Source of the DNA: Thiobacillus sp.
Lineage (GTDB): Bacteria; Pseudomonadota; Gammaproteobacteria; Burkholderiales; Thiobacillaceae
Assembly (NCBI GenBank): GCA_030692355.1
Contig: JAUYCF010000005.1
Location: 1 to 35,183 of the forward strand
DNA length: 35,183 bases
Direction of reading: 5' to 3'
Part shown: piece by piece, positions 21,966 through 29,625 of the stretch
Layout: each line of letters begins with the position of its first letter
Numbering within the stretch: position 1 is the first letter of the stretch
Translations under genes and position numbers: made by a program
The notes under the pieces: model-generated
Database searches by the model: none
What the model was told of the DNA's origin: nothing
Seen by the model: the letters and a program-made list of their open reading frames with translations, nothing else

Positions 21966-23036
21966 TCAGACCCCGATTGAAACCTGGCTGCCGGTATCCA
22001 GCCGGCCGATTTCCGCCGCCTGCATAAAGCCGTGCCGGTGGAAAATTTCCAGCACGGCTTCCCTTGATTCGGGCGCGCAACTCACCAAGAGGCCGCCGCT
22101 GGTTTGCGGATCGGTCAGGAGGGCGCGCTGCCAGTCGGCGATGCCGTCGACCAGATTCACTTCGCCGCCGTAGCTCGCCCAGTTGCGCTCGCTGGCGCCG
22201 GTGATATGGCCGCCCTGGGCCAGTTCGCCCACGCCCGGAAAGAGGGGCAGGCGCGCCAATTCAACGCGTGCCGCCAGCTTCGACGCGCGGGTGATTTCGA
22301 GCAGATGGCCGAGCAGGCCGAAGCCGGTGATGTCGGTCATCGCGTGCACGCCGTCGATTGCGGCCAGGTCGGCGCCCGCGGTGTTGAGCTGGGTGGTGGC
22401 TTTGATCATCGCCGCATATTGGTCGGCGCTCAGCAGGTCTTTTTTCAGCGCCGCGCTGTAGATGCCCACGCCCAGCGGCTTGCCGAGGATGAGGTGGTCG
22501 CCGGCCCGGCCGCCTGAATTCTGCTTGACCTTGCGCGGATCCACCACGCCGATGCCGACCAGGCCGTAGATCGGCTCCGGCGCATCGATGGAATGGCCGC
22601 CGGCGATGGGAATCCCGGCCTGCTTGCATACCGCCTCGCCGCCGGCGAGGATCTGCCGGATGACGCTGTTAGGCAGCTTGCCGATCGGCATGCCGACGAT
22701 GGCCAGGGCGAACAGCGGCCGCCCGCCCATGGCATAGACGTCGGACAGCGCATTGGTGGCGGCGATGCGGCCGAATTCGTAGGGGTCGTCGACGATGGGC
22801 ATGAAGAAGTCGGTGGTCGCCACGATCGCCTGCTCGTCGTTCAGCCGGTAGACGGCGGCGTCGTCGCCGTGCTCGATGCCGACCAGCAGATCGGGAAACG
22901 CGGCGGACACGTGCGAGGCGAAGGGCGTGTCGGACAGGATGTCGCGCAACACCGAAGGTGCGATCTTGCAGCCGCAGCCTCCGCCGTGGGAAAACTGGGT
23001 CAGGCGGATGGGGGGCGTGAGAAGGGTATCGTTCAT
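21966..23036 (-). CDS. selD: Selenide, water dikinase (selenophosphate synthase)
   Basis: Makes selenophosphate from selenide and ATP, the selenium donor for selenocysteine, selenouridine or selenosugars. The 356-residue protein has the glycine-rich N-terminal loop SHGGGCGCKIAPSVL with catalytic Cys21 and Lys24, the metal and ATP region (DDAAVYRL, ATTDFFMPIVDDPYEFG), GGHSID and the C-terminal LLTDPQTSGGLLVS. No selA, selB or selU/mnmH is in the window. Its neighbours are egtD (zero gap, same strand) and a divergent EgtB/SenA-like gene 63 bp away. In known selenoneine clusters the SelD homologue is called SenC, and that is the role suggested here; a general SelD is the alternative. Confidence 0.94.
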   Translation of the reverse strand: MNDTLLTPPIRLTQFSHGGGCGCKIAPSVLRDILSDTPFASHVSAAFPDLLVGIEHGDDAAVYRLNDEQAIVATTDFFMPIVDDPYEFGRIAATNALSDVYAMGGRPLFALAIVGMPIGKLPNSVIRQILAGGEAVCKQAGIPIAGGHSIDAPEPIYGLVGIGVVDPRKVKQNSGGRAGDHLILGKPLGVGIYSAALKKDLLSADQYAAMIKATTQLNTAGADLAAIDGVHAMTDITGFGLLGHLLEITRASKLAARVELARLPLFPGVGELAQGGHITGASERNWASYGGEVNLVDGIADWQRALLTDPQTSGGLLVSCAPESREAVLEIFHRHGFMQAAEIGRLDTGSQVSIGV

Positions 23037-23099
23037 GGTCGGAATTCGTTGTCGAGAGTGGGTGCCCGGAATGGCATGGCCTACAGTAGTTTATATAAC

Positions 23100-24257
23100 A
23101 TGAACAGAACCCGACCCGTCAGTGCTTGCACCGCGGACCAGCTCATCGAGCGGCTGGCGCAGACGCGCGGCCGCCTGCGCGCGCTGGTCGACGGCCTGCC
23201 GGCCGGCGGCCTGCTGGGGCCGCGTGCCGAACACCTTAACCCGCCGCTGTGGGAATACGGGCATATCGTCTGGTTCCAGGAACGCTGGTGCCTGCGCGCA
23301 CGGCCCGATGGCGGTTTCGCGGCCAGCCTGCTGGCCGGCGCCGATGCCTTGTACGACTCCTCCAGCGTAGCGCACGACACGCGCTGGGATCTGCCCTTGC
23401 CGGAACTCGCGGCGGTCGACGACTACGCGGCCGGGGTGGCCGAAGCCGTGGCCGCCCGCCTGCGCAACGCATTCACCCACGAGCTGGCGTATTTCGCCGA
23501 GCTGAGCCTGTATCACGAGCTGATGCACATCGAGGCCTGGTGGATGGCTTTCCAGAATCTGGGCTATGCGCCGCCGGGGCGGCCCGATGCGGCCGCCTTG
23601 CCGCCCGGTCGGCGGCTGGCGTTTGCCGCGGGCGAGGTTGTGCTGGGCAGCGCTGCGGACGAAGGGTTCATTTTCGACAATGAAAAGTGGCGTCACACGG
23701 CGCCGGTTTCGGCATTCGACATCGACGCGAGTCCAGTGTCCGAGGCGGCCTTCGCCGAATTCGTCGATGCGGGCGGTTACCGGCGCAGGGACGGGTGGTC
23801 GGACGAGGGATGGGCCTGGCGCGAGGCTTCGGGCGCCCGCCATCCGCTTTACTGGCGGCAGCTAAACGGCGATTGGCAGGCGCGCCGCTTCGAGCGCTGG
23901 ATGCCGCTGCGTGCGGGCGCGCCCATGCTGCACGTGAACCGCTACGAGGCCGAGGCCTGTGCCGCCTGGATGGGCAGGCATCTGCCCACGGCGGCACAGT
24001 GGCTGCGCGCGGCGGCACGGCCGGAATTTCAACGGGGCATGGGCTGGGACTGGCTGCGCGACCCCTTTGTGCCGTATCCGGGGTTTTCGCCCGATCCCTA
24101 CCGGGATTATTCCCAACCCTGGTTCCATACGCACGCGGAATTGCGCGGTGGTGGGCCGGTCACCGATCCGGCCCTCAAACGTCCCGGCTTCCGCAATTTC
24201 TACCTGCCGCACCGGCGCGATCCGTTTGCGGGGTTCCGCACCGCCAGCCTGGGCTAG
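23100..24257 (+). CDS. senA: EgtB/SenA-like non-heme iron enzyme, probable selenoneine synthase
   Basis: A 385-residue member of the EgtB family, iron enzymes that join hercynine to a sulfur or selenium donor with oxygen. The N-terminal DinB-like helical bundle holds the expected three-histidine iron site: His55 (PLWEYGHIVWFQE), His139 and His143 in HELMHIE. The C-terminal formylglycine-enzyme-like domain begins near residue 180 and ends with FRNFYLPHRRDPFAGFR. The ATG at 23100 starts MNRTRPVSACTA; no clear Shine-Dalgarno is seen. It is divergent from selD-egtD, which argues for SenA (hercynine plus selenosugar) over EgtB (hercynine plus cysteine or gamma-glutamylcysteine). The motif YDSSSVAHDTRWDLPLP also reads SenA-like to me, from memory. 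A dispersed repeat begins within the stop codon. Confidence 0.75.
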   Translation: MNRTRPVSACTADQLIERLAQTRGRLRALVDGLPAGGLLGPRAEHLNPPLWEYGHIVWFQERWCLRARPDGGFAASLLAGADALYDSSSVAHDTRWDLPLPELAAVDDYAAGVAEAVAARLRNAFTHELAYFAELSLYHELMHIEAWWMAFQNLGYAPPGRPDAAALPPGRRLAFAAGEVVLGSAADEGFIFDNEKWRHTAPVSAFDIDASPVSEAAFAEFVDAGGYRRRDGWSDEGWAWREASGARHPLYWRQLNGDWQARRFERWMPLRAGAPMLHVNRYEAEACAAWMGRHLPTAAQWLRAAARPEFQRGMGWDWLRDPFVPYPGFSPDPYRDYSQPWFHTHAELRGGGPVTDPALKRPGFRNFYLPHRRDPFAGFRTASLG

Positions 24258-24391
24258 GGAAGCACTGAACAATTTCAATATGGCCGTCATTGCGAGCGAA
24301 GCGCGGCAATCCAGCGCATTGATTAAGCGGGCATTTCTGGATTGCCGCGTCGCTGCGCTCCTCGCAAAGACGAATTAATCAGCGCTTCCCT
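24256..24391. repeat. MITE-like palindromic repeat
   Basis: A 136-base element bounded by near-perfect 13-bp inverted ends, AGGGAAGCACTGA (24256-24268) and TCAGCGCTTCCCT (24379-24391). Inside, GTCATTGCGAG with GGCAATCCAG on the left pairs with CTGGATTGCC and CTCGCAAAGAC on the right, so the whole element can fold into one long hairpin. It starts within the TAG stop of the EgtB/SenA-like gene and ends 14 bases from the moaA stop. It may act as a bidirectional terminator between these convergent genes. Confidence 0.65.
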
Positions 24392-24405
24392 GGGGGTGGC
24401 CGGAC

Positions 24406-25389
24406 TCAGCCGCCTGTCATCGACATGAAGCGCAGGACTTTTTGTGGCGCCTCGTTGAATTCGTGGCGTTCCGGCTTGAGATTGATTGCTTCGAGTATGG
24501 CGTCATCCAGTTCGGCGTCGGAACAGCCGCTTCGCAGCAGCGGGCGGAATTCGAATTTTTCATCCTGGCCCAGGCACATGTAGGCGGTGCCGTCGACGGC
24601 GATACGGATGCGGTTGCAGGTCTGGCAGAAATGCTGCGAGATGGGCGTGATGAAGCCGACGTTGAAGCGGCCGTCCGCGGTGCCCAGGTAACGCGCGGGT
24701 CCGGCGCCGTGCAGGACGGTTTCGACGAGATCGAACTCTTTGCGCAGGCGTTCCTTCACCGGCTGCAGGTCCAGGTATTCGGCGTTGCGGCCGGTGTCGC
24801 CCATCGGCATCGCCTCGATCAGCCGCAGCACGAAGCCGCGCTGCATGCAGAAGGCGACCATCTCGTCGATCTCGTCGTCGTTGGTGCCGGCGAGCGCCAC
24901 CATGTTGAGCTTGATCGGCGCAAAGCCCGCATCCTGCGCCACGGCGAGGCCGGCCATCACCTTGGCGAGCACGTCGCGGCCGTTGATTTTTTCCACCCGC
25001 GCCTGCTGCAGCGAGTTGAGGCTGACGTTGAGCCGCGTCACCCCGGCGGCTTTCAGTGCATGGGCGTGGCGTTCGAGCTGGGTGGCGTTGGTCGACAGCG
25101 ACAGGTCTTCGATGCCGGGCAGGGCGGCGATGCGCCCGGCCAGTCCGGCAATGTCGCGCCGCAGCAGCGGTTCGCCGCCGGTCAGGCGGATGCGGCTCAC
25201 GCCGAGCCTGGCAAATGCGCCGATCAGGCGTTCGATTTCGTCGAAATTGAGCCAGTGCTCGGGCTCCTCGAAGCCGGTGAAACCTTCCGGGATGCAGTAG
25301 CTGCAGCGCAGGTCGCAACGGTCGGTCACCGACAGCCGCAAGTAGTCGATGCGGCGTCCGAACTGATCGGTAAGAACGGGTGCGTTCAT
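24406..25389 (-). CDS. moaA: GTP 3',8-cyclase MoaA
   Basis: Radical-SAM enzyme that, with MoaC, turns GTP into cyclic pyranopterin monophosphate, the first step to molybdenum cofactor. The 327-residue protein has the N-terminal cluster motif CDLRCSYC (Cys25, Cys29, Cys32), the SAM segment LTGGEPLLR, the C-terminal second cluster in FCQTCNRIRI...MCLGQ, and ends in the essential Gly-Gly (SMTGG). I start it at ATG 25389 (MNAPVLTDQFGRRIDYLRLSV); a much longer upstream frame is spurious, running antisense through mobB. It diverges from mobB-moeA-moaD-moaE across a 93-bp region with a ModE-like palindrome. moaC and moaB/mog are not in the window. Confidence 0.96.
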   Translation of the reverse strand: MNAPVLTDQFGRRIDYLRLSVTDRCDLRCSYCIPEGFTGFEEPEHWLNFDEIERLIGAFARLGVSRIRLTGGEPLLRRDIAGLAGRIAALPGIEDLSLSTNATQLERHAHALKAAGVTRLNVSLNSLQQARVEKINGRDVLAKVMAGLAVAQDAGFAPIKLNMVALAGTNDDEIDEMVAFCMQRGFVLRLIEAMPMGDTGRNAEYLDLQPVKERLRKEFDLVETVLHGAGPARYLGTADGRFNVGFITPISQHFCQTCNRIRIAVDGTAYMCLGQDEKFEFRPLLRSGCSDAELDDAILEAINLKPERHEFNEAPQKVLRFMSMTGG

Positions 25390-25416
25390 GATGAGAGTCG
25401 AAGTGGTTGGCAGGAA

Positions 25417-25444
25417 TGGGTTATATATGGAAAAATATAACCCA
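25417..25444. promoter_or_regulatory. ModE-like palindromic operator
   Basis: Perfect 10-bp inverted arms TGGGTTATAT (25417-25426) and ATATAACCCA (25435-25444) are separated by 8 bases, between divergent moaA and mobB. The core GTTATAT...ATATAAC matches the style of the ModE molybdate-responsive operator as I recall it for E. coli, where ModE acts on mod and moa genes. The position suits control of both transcripts. No modE gene is seen in the window. Confidence 0.6.
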
Positions 25445-25482
25445 ATTATCCAATTCAGGCCAGCCAGACTGACAATGCAAGC

Positions 25483-25983
25483 ATGAAAATATTCGGCATC
25501 GCAGGCTACAGCGGTAGCGGCAAGACCACGCTGATCGAGCGCGTGCTGCCGCAGCTGGCCGCGCGCGGACTCAAGGTGGCGGTGATCAAGCACACCCACC
25601 ACGACTTCGACATCGACCGCCCCGGCAAGGACAGCTGGCGCGCGCGCGCGGCGGGTGCGGCGGCGGTGCTGCTGGCGTCCGACCACCGCACCGCGGTACT
25701 GACCGAGCATCGCGACACGCCGCCCCCGCTGGACGATCTGCTGGCTCAGCTGCCGCCGTGCGATCTGGTGCTGGTCGAGGGCTACAAGCGCTGTGCGATC
25801 CCCAAGCTGGAAGTGCATCGCGAGGAGACCGCCAAGCCCTGGCTGTTTCCCGACAACCCGAATATTCTGGCGGTGGCGTCCGACGTCGAACCCCCGGATG
25901 GTTTTCCCCGCATCGACCTCGATGACGTTTCCCAACTCACTGACTTTATCCTGAACCATGCTTACAGCCGACCAACTGCTTGA
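25483..25983 (+). CDS. mobB: Molybdopterin-guanine dinucleotide biosynthesis adaptor MobB
   Basis: A GTP-binding helper for MobA in making the guanine dinucleotide form of molybdenum cofactor. The 166-residue protein has Walker [11 protein letters not shown] at residues 8-17, [12 protein letters not shown] and the VEGYK motif followed by PKLEV. It is the first gene of the plus-strand unit mobB-moeA-moaD-moaE; the moeA ATG lies 26 bases before the mobB stop, so the two are coupled. MobA, its partner, is not in the window. Confidence 0.94.
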   Translation: MKIFGIAGYSGSGKTTLIERVLPQLAARGLKVAVIKHTHHDFDIDRPGKDSWRARAAGAAAVLLASDHRTAVLTEHRDTPPPLDDLLAQLPPCDLVLVEGYKRCAIPKLEVHREETAKPWLFPDNPNILAVASDVEPPDGFPRIDLDDVSQLTDFILNHAYSRPTA

Positions 25984-27151
25984 TGCCCTGCTCGAACGCG
26001 CGCGCGGGGTGACCGAAACCGAGACCGTGTCCATCACGGATGCGCTCGGACGCGTGCTCGCTGCGCCGCAGACTTCCGCCATCACCGTGCCGCCGCTCGA
26101 CAACAGCGCGATGGACGGCTATGCCGTGCGCGCCGCCGACGTGGTCGTGGCCGGCGTGCGCCTGCCGGTGTCGCAGCGCATTCTCGCCGGCGCGGTCGGC
26201 ACACCATTGCAGCCTGGCACCGCAGCGCGTATTTTCACCGGGGCGCCGGTGCCGCCCGGGGCCGACGCCGTGCTGATGCAGGAATACTGCCTGGCCGAGG
26301 GCGAATCCGTCGTCATCAACAAACTGCCGCAGCCGGGCGAAAACATCCGCCGCGCCGGCGAGGATATCGAGGCGGGCGGGCAAGTCCTCGCCACCGGCAC
26401 CCGCATCGGCGCGGCGGAAATGGGCCTTGCCGCCTCGGTCGGACTGGCTGCACTGCCGGTGTTCAAGCGGTTGAAAGTGGCGTGTTTCTTCACCGGCGAC
26501 GAGCTGGTGACGCCCGGCACGGCTTTGCGGCCGGGCCAGATCTACAATTCCAACCGCTACCTGTTGGCCGGACTGCTGAAGTCGCTGGGCTGCGAGCTGA
26601 CCGATTTCGGCATCGTTCCCGACTCGCTGGAAGCGACCAAGGCCGCTCTGGAAGGCGCGGCCAGCATTGCCGACGTCGTCATCACCAGCGGCGGCGTGTC
26701 GGTGGGCGAGGCCGACTATGTGAAGGCAGCAGTCGAAAAACTCGGCCGCGTCGAGATGTGGAAGGTCGCCATGAAGCCCGGCAAGCCGCTCGTCTACGGC
26801 CGCGTGAACGACGCCGATTTCATCGGCCTGCCGGGCAACCCGGTGTCGGCCTTCGTCACCTTCTGCCTGTTCGTGCGGCCGTTTTTGCTCAAGCGCATGG
26901 GCGTGGCCGACGTGCTGTACCCTGCATTCGCCATGCAGGCGGACTTCGCCTGGAACAAGGCGGGCGCACGGCGCGAATTCCTGCGGGTGAAAATTCAGGC
27001 GGATGGCAGGCTGGCGCTGTTCCCCAACCAGGGCTCGGGCGTGCTGACGTCCTGTGCCTGGGCCGATGGCCTGGTTGACCTCGGCGTCGGCCAGACTGTG
27101 CATCCGGGCGACTGGGTGCGGTTCATTCCCTTCTCGGAGTTGCTGTCATGA
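25958..27151 (+). CDS. moeA: Molybdopterin molybdenumtransferase
   Basis: Inserts molybdate into adenylylated molybdopterin to give active molybdenum cofactor. The 397-residue protein is full length. Domain marks: [17 protein letters not shown] in the N-terminal half, [16 protein letters not shown], the MoCF-binding core with [22 protein letters not shown] and [13 protein letters not shown], and the C-terminal beta-barrel domain ([19 protein letters not shown]). It overlaps mobB by 26 bases and moaD by 4 (ATGA). One copy is seen, so no tungsten/molybdenum paralogue pair is evident here. Confidence 0.96.
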   Translation: MLTADQLLDALLERARGVTETETVSITDALGRVLAAPQTSAITVPPLDNSAMDGYAVRAADVVVAGVRLPVSQRILAGAVGTPLQPGTAARIFTGAPVPPGADAVLMQEYCLAEGESVVINKLPQPGENIRRAGEDIEAGGQVLATGTRIGAAEMGLAASVGLAALPVFKRLKVACFFTGDELVTPGTALRPGQIYNSNRYLLAGLLKSLGCELTDFGIVPDSLEATKAALEGAASIADVVITSGGVSVGEADYVKAAVEKLGRVEMWKVAMKPGKPLVYGRVNDADFIGLPGNPVSAFVTFCLFVRPFLLKRMGVADVLYPAFAMQADFAWNKAGARREFLRVKIQADGRLALFPNQGSGVLTSCAWADGLVDLGVGQTVHPGDWVRFIPFSELLS

Positions 27152-27399
27152 AATTACGCGTGCTGTATTTCGCCCGCCTGCGCGAGCGCTTCGGCGTGGG
27201 CGAGGAAACCCTGGATTTCGCCGGCGCTACCGCTGCCGATCTGGTCGCGCATTTGCAGACCCGTGGCGGCGTGTGGGCGGAAGAACTGGCTGCGGGGCGC
27301 GCGTTCCGGATGGCGGTCAACCAGGACGTTATCGCGCTCGATGCATTGCTGCCGGACAATGCCGAAGTCGCGATTTTCCCGCCGGTGACCGGAGGCTGA
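27148..27399 (+). CDS. moaD: Molybdopterin synthase small subunit
   Basis: A ubiquitin-like sulfur carrier. The 83-residue protein starts [16 protein letters not shown] and ends in the required Gly-Gly (FPPVTGG), whose terminal glycine is adenylylated by MoeB and becomes a thiocarboxylate. The ATG overlaps the moeA stop by 4 bases. moaE, its partner subunit, starts 4 bases after its stop. The middle (VNQDVIALDALLPDNAEVAIFPP) is typical of the family. Confidence 0.95.
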   Translation: MKLRVLYFARLRERFGVGEETLDFAGATAADLVAHLQTRGGVWAEELAAGRAFRMAVNQDVIALDALLPDNAEVAIFPPVTGG

Positions 27400-27403
27400 G
27401 GGT

Positions 27404-27859
27404 ATGAAAATCCTGGTCCAGACCGATCCCTTCGACCTCGGCGCCGAAGTCGCCGCGATGAGCCGGGGCCGCACCGACATCGGCGCCATCGCCAGCTTCG
27501 TCGGCCTGGCACGCGACATGAACGAAGGCAGCGGCGTTGCGGCGATGACGCTGGAGCATTACCCCGGCATGACCGAGAAGGCGCTCGCCGCTGTGGTCGA
27601 CGATGCGTGCTCGCGCTGGACCCTGCTCGACGTCACCGTGATCCACCGCGTCGGCCGCCTGTTGCCGGGCGATCCCATCGTGCTGGTGGCAGTGGCCGGC
27701 AGCCATCGCGGCGAAGCCTTCGACGCCTGCGAATTCATCATGGATTACCTGAAGACGCAGGCGCCATTCTGGAAGAAGGAAGAAACGATGGAAGGCGACC
27801 GCTGGGTCGAGGCCCGCGCCAGCGACGACGCGGCAGCGGCGCGCTGGCAGGCGAGCTGA
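27404..27859 (+). CDS. moaE: Molybdopterin synthase catalytic subunit
   Basis: Forms the dithiolene of molybdopterin by using the thiocarboxylate of MoaD on cyclic pyranopterin monophosphate. The 151-residue protein shows GAIASFVGLARD, MTLEHYPGMTEKAL, VIHRVGRLLPGD and the C-terminal KTQAPFWKKEE with the catalytic lysines. GAGGG precedes the ATG. It is the last gene of the cofactor unit; a 21-bp inverted repeat starts 29 bases after the stop and could end the transcript. Confidence 0.95.
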   Translation: MKILVQTDPFDLGAEVAAMSRGRTDIGAIASFVGLARDMNEGSGVAAMTLEHYPGMTEKALAAVVDDACSRWTLLDVTVIHRVGRLLPGDPIVLVAVAGSHRGEAFDACEFIMDYLKTQAPFWKKEETMEGDRWVEARASDDAAAARWQAS

Positions 27860-27888
27860 TCGCCTGTTTTATCCGGGATGGTTCAAGC

Positions 27889-27944
27889 GTAGGGTGCACT
27901 CCGTGCACCTTCTGCCATCAATCGGTGCACGGAGTGCACCCTAC
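27889..27944. repeat. Perfect 21-bp inverted repeat after moaE
   Basis: Arms 27889-27909 and 27924-27944 are exact reverse complements (the left begins GTAGGGTGCACTCC), separated by 14 bases. No T-run follows. A related GTAGGGTGGGCACG palindrome occurs at 30385-30457, which points to a family of dispersed repeats starting with GTAGGGTG rather than a one-off terminator. Confidence 0.75.
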
Positions 27945-27997
27945 AACCCCGACCTGCATTACCGCAACGCGGCCTCAACCGGCCTGGCTCGCTGGGC

Positions 27998-28046
27998 TTG
28001 ACTTTGGTTCTAACACGAACTAAATTCCATTCGTGTTAGAACCAAA
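27998..28046 (+). promoter_or_regulatory. Promoter and 17-bp inverted-repeat operator of marR
   Basis: TTGACT (27998-28003) and TAAATT (28021-28026) are 17 bp apart. Perfect 17-bp inverted arms lie at 28003-28019 and 28030-28046, with the -10 box in the 10-bp spacer. Each arm contains the partial dyad GTTCTAACACGAA. A regulator bound here would cover the core promoter and start site. The marR ATG follows 11 bases later, so autorepression, and control of the coupled cytochrome b561 and yceI genes, is likely. Confidence 0.65.
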
Positions 28047-28056
28047 TGCGCATGCG

Positions 28057-28497
28057 ATGAGCCAGCCAGCCGAATTCCTGCCGACCATACAAGCACTGGT
28101 GCAGTGCTATCAGGCCTTTGAGGCCTATTCTGCCGCGCACATTCGCACCCTGGGGCTGACGCCGCCGCAGTTCGACATCGTCGCCACACTCGGCAACACC
28201 TCCGGCATGACCGCCACCGAGTTGGGCGAAAAGACGCTCATTACCAAGGGCACGCTCACCGGCGTGGTCGATCGTCTGGTCGATCGCGGCTGGGTCGAAC
28301 GTGCCGCGCACGACAGCGACCGCCGCTGCCAGACCATCCGCCTGACGCAATCCGGCGAGGCCCTGTTCGCGAGGGTCTTTCCCGCGCACCTTGCACATAT
28401 GGCTGCATGTTTTTCCGGTACGGGCGCAGCCGAACACACGCGCTGGCAAACCGCCCTGCGCGGGCTGGAACAGGTTTTCAGAAAGGGGACTGCATGA
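28057..28497 (+). CDS. MarR-family transcriptional regulator
   Basis: A 146-residue winged helix-turn-helix repressor-type protein. The DNA-binding part runs LTPPQFDIVATLGNTSGMTATELGEKTLITKGTLTGVVDRLVDRGWVER, followed by the wing DRRCQTIRLTQSG and dimerisation helices. I use the ATG at 28057 (MSQPAEFL); a GTG at 28033 would lie inside the operator. There is no clear Shine-Dalgarno. Its stop overlaps the cytochrome b561 start (ATGA), so regulator and targets are one unit. Cys residues (in CYQAF, RRCQT, AACFSG) could sense oxidation, but this is only a possibility. Confidence 0.9.
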   Translation: MSQPAEFLPTIQALVQCYQAFEAYSAAHIRTLGLTPPQFDIVATLGNTSGMTATELGEKTLITKGTLTGVVDRLVDRGWVERAAHDSDRRCQTIRLTQSGEALFARVFPAHLAHMAACFSGTGAAEHTRWQTALRGLEQVFRKGTA

Positions 28498-29042
28498 GCG
28501 CCGTGATGCGTTATTCGACCCCGGCCATCGTGCTGCACTGGCTGGTGGCGTTGCTGATCTTCGCGGGATTCCCGCTCGGCGTTTACATGGTCGACCTGCC
28601 GCTGTCGCCCGACAAGCTGAAGCTCTACAGCTACCATAAATGGATCGGCGTCACGGTGCTGCTGCTGGTTGCCGTCCGGCTGGGCTGGCGCCTGACGCAC
28701 ACGCCGCCGCCGCTGCCGGACGGCATCGCCACCTGGCAACGCCGCGCGAGCGCAATCACGCACGGACTGCTGTACGGGCTGATGATCGCGATCCCGCTGT
28801 CGGGCTGGCTGATGAGTTCGGCCAAGGGCTTCCAGACGGTGTGGTTCGGCGTGCTGCCGCTGCCCGACCTGGTCGGCAAGGACAAGGCATTGGGCGACCT
28901 GCTCGCCGGGGTGCACCAGGCGCTGAACTTCACGCTGCTGGCGCTGGTCATCCTGCACGTGGCCGCTGCGCTGAAACATCATTTCATCGAACGCCGGCCG
29001 TTTTTGCAGCGCATGGCCTGGGGCGGAAAGGAACGCACATGA
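28494..29042 (+). CDS. Cytochrome b561-type membrane protein
   Basis: A 182-residue inner-membrane di-heme b protein of the bacterial CybB family, which moves electrons from quinol. Four transmembrane helices are visible: PAIVLHWLVALLIFAGF, KWIGVTVLLLVAVRLGW, ITHGLLYGLMIAIPLSGWL and FTLLALVILHVAAALKHH. Candidate heme-ligand histidines sit in LHW (His15), YHKW, THGLLYG and LHVAAALKHH. It overlaps marR (ATGA) at its start and the first yceI gene (ATGA) at its end. The cytochrome b561-YceI pairing is common in proteobacteria. Confidence 0.92.
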   Translation: MSAVMRYSTPAIVLHWLVALLIFAGFPLGVYMVDLPLSPDKLKLYSYHKWIGVTVLLLVAVRLGWRLTHTPPPLPDGIATWQRRASAITHGLLYGLMIAIPLSGWLMSSAKGFQTVWFGVLPLPDLVGKDKALGDLLAGVHQALNFTLLALVILHVAAALKHHFIERRPFLQRMAWGGKERT

Positions 29043-29593
29043 GAATGACGGGTTTGATTTTGCTGGCGGCGCTGGCCGCACCCGCGGCGAATGCGGTGGA
29101 ATACCAGACGGTGCTGCCGAAGCAGAGCACGATCCATTTCGAGTTCCGCCAGATGGGCGTGCCGATCAAGGGCGGTTTCAAGCGCTTCACCACGCAGATG
29201 GCGTTCGACCCGGCCAGGCCCGAGGCCGCCCGTGCGCAGATCGAGATCGACCTCGCCAGCATCGACGCCGGCTCGCCCGAGGCCGACGACGAATCCGCCG
29301 GCAAGCTTTGGTTCAACCGCAGCGTCTACCCGAAGGCGACCTTCGTCTCCAGCCAGGTGCGCGCGCTGGGCAACAACCGCTACGAGATGCGCGGCACGCT
29401 CACGCTCAAGGGCAAAAGCCGCGACATGGTCGTGCCGGTGACCTTCGCGCCCGGCAATAAAGCCGCCGTCTTCGACGGTGGCTTCGTCCTCAGGCGCCTC
29501 GACTTCGGCATCGGCGAAGGCATGTGGTCGGATGTCGCCACCGTCGCCAACGAAGTTCAGGTCAGATTCCGCATTGCCGCCACCGGCAACTAA
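29039..29593 (+). CDS. YceI-family periplasmic protein (first copy)
   Basis: A 184-residue exported lipocalin-like protein. A signal peptide (MRMTGLILLAALAAPAANA) precedes the YceI beta-barrel: TIHFEFRQMGVPIKGGFKRF, IEIDLASIDAGSPEADDE and GTLTLKGKSRDMVVPV. The family is known to bind long polyisoprenoid lipids, and YceI of E. coli is base- and stress-inducible. It overlaps the cytochrome b561 gene by 4 bases, so it is transcribed with it. The second copy downstream shares the fold but little sequence, so the pair is diverged rather than a recent duplication. Confidence 0.92.
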   Translation: MRMTGLILLAALAAPAANAVEYQTVLPKQSTIHFEFRQMGVPIKGGFKRFTTQMAFDPARPEAARAQIEIDLASIDAGSPEADDESAGKLWFNRSVYPKATFVSSQVRALGNNRYEMRGTLTLKGKSRDMVVPVTFAPGNKAAVFDGGFVLRRLDFGIGEGMWSDVATVANEVQVRFRIAATGN

Positions 29594-29625
29594 CCCCGCA
29601 GTTCATCCACCTCAAGGAGCCTTAC

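Noticed and set aside
25390-26103. Long N-terminal extension of moaA on the minus strand
   Set aside because: It runs antisense through mobB and the divergent promoter; the family N-terminus begins at ATG 25389.
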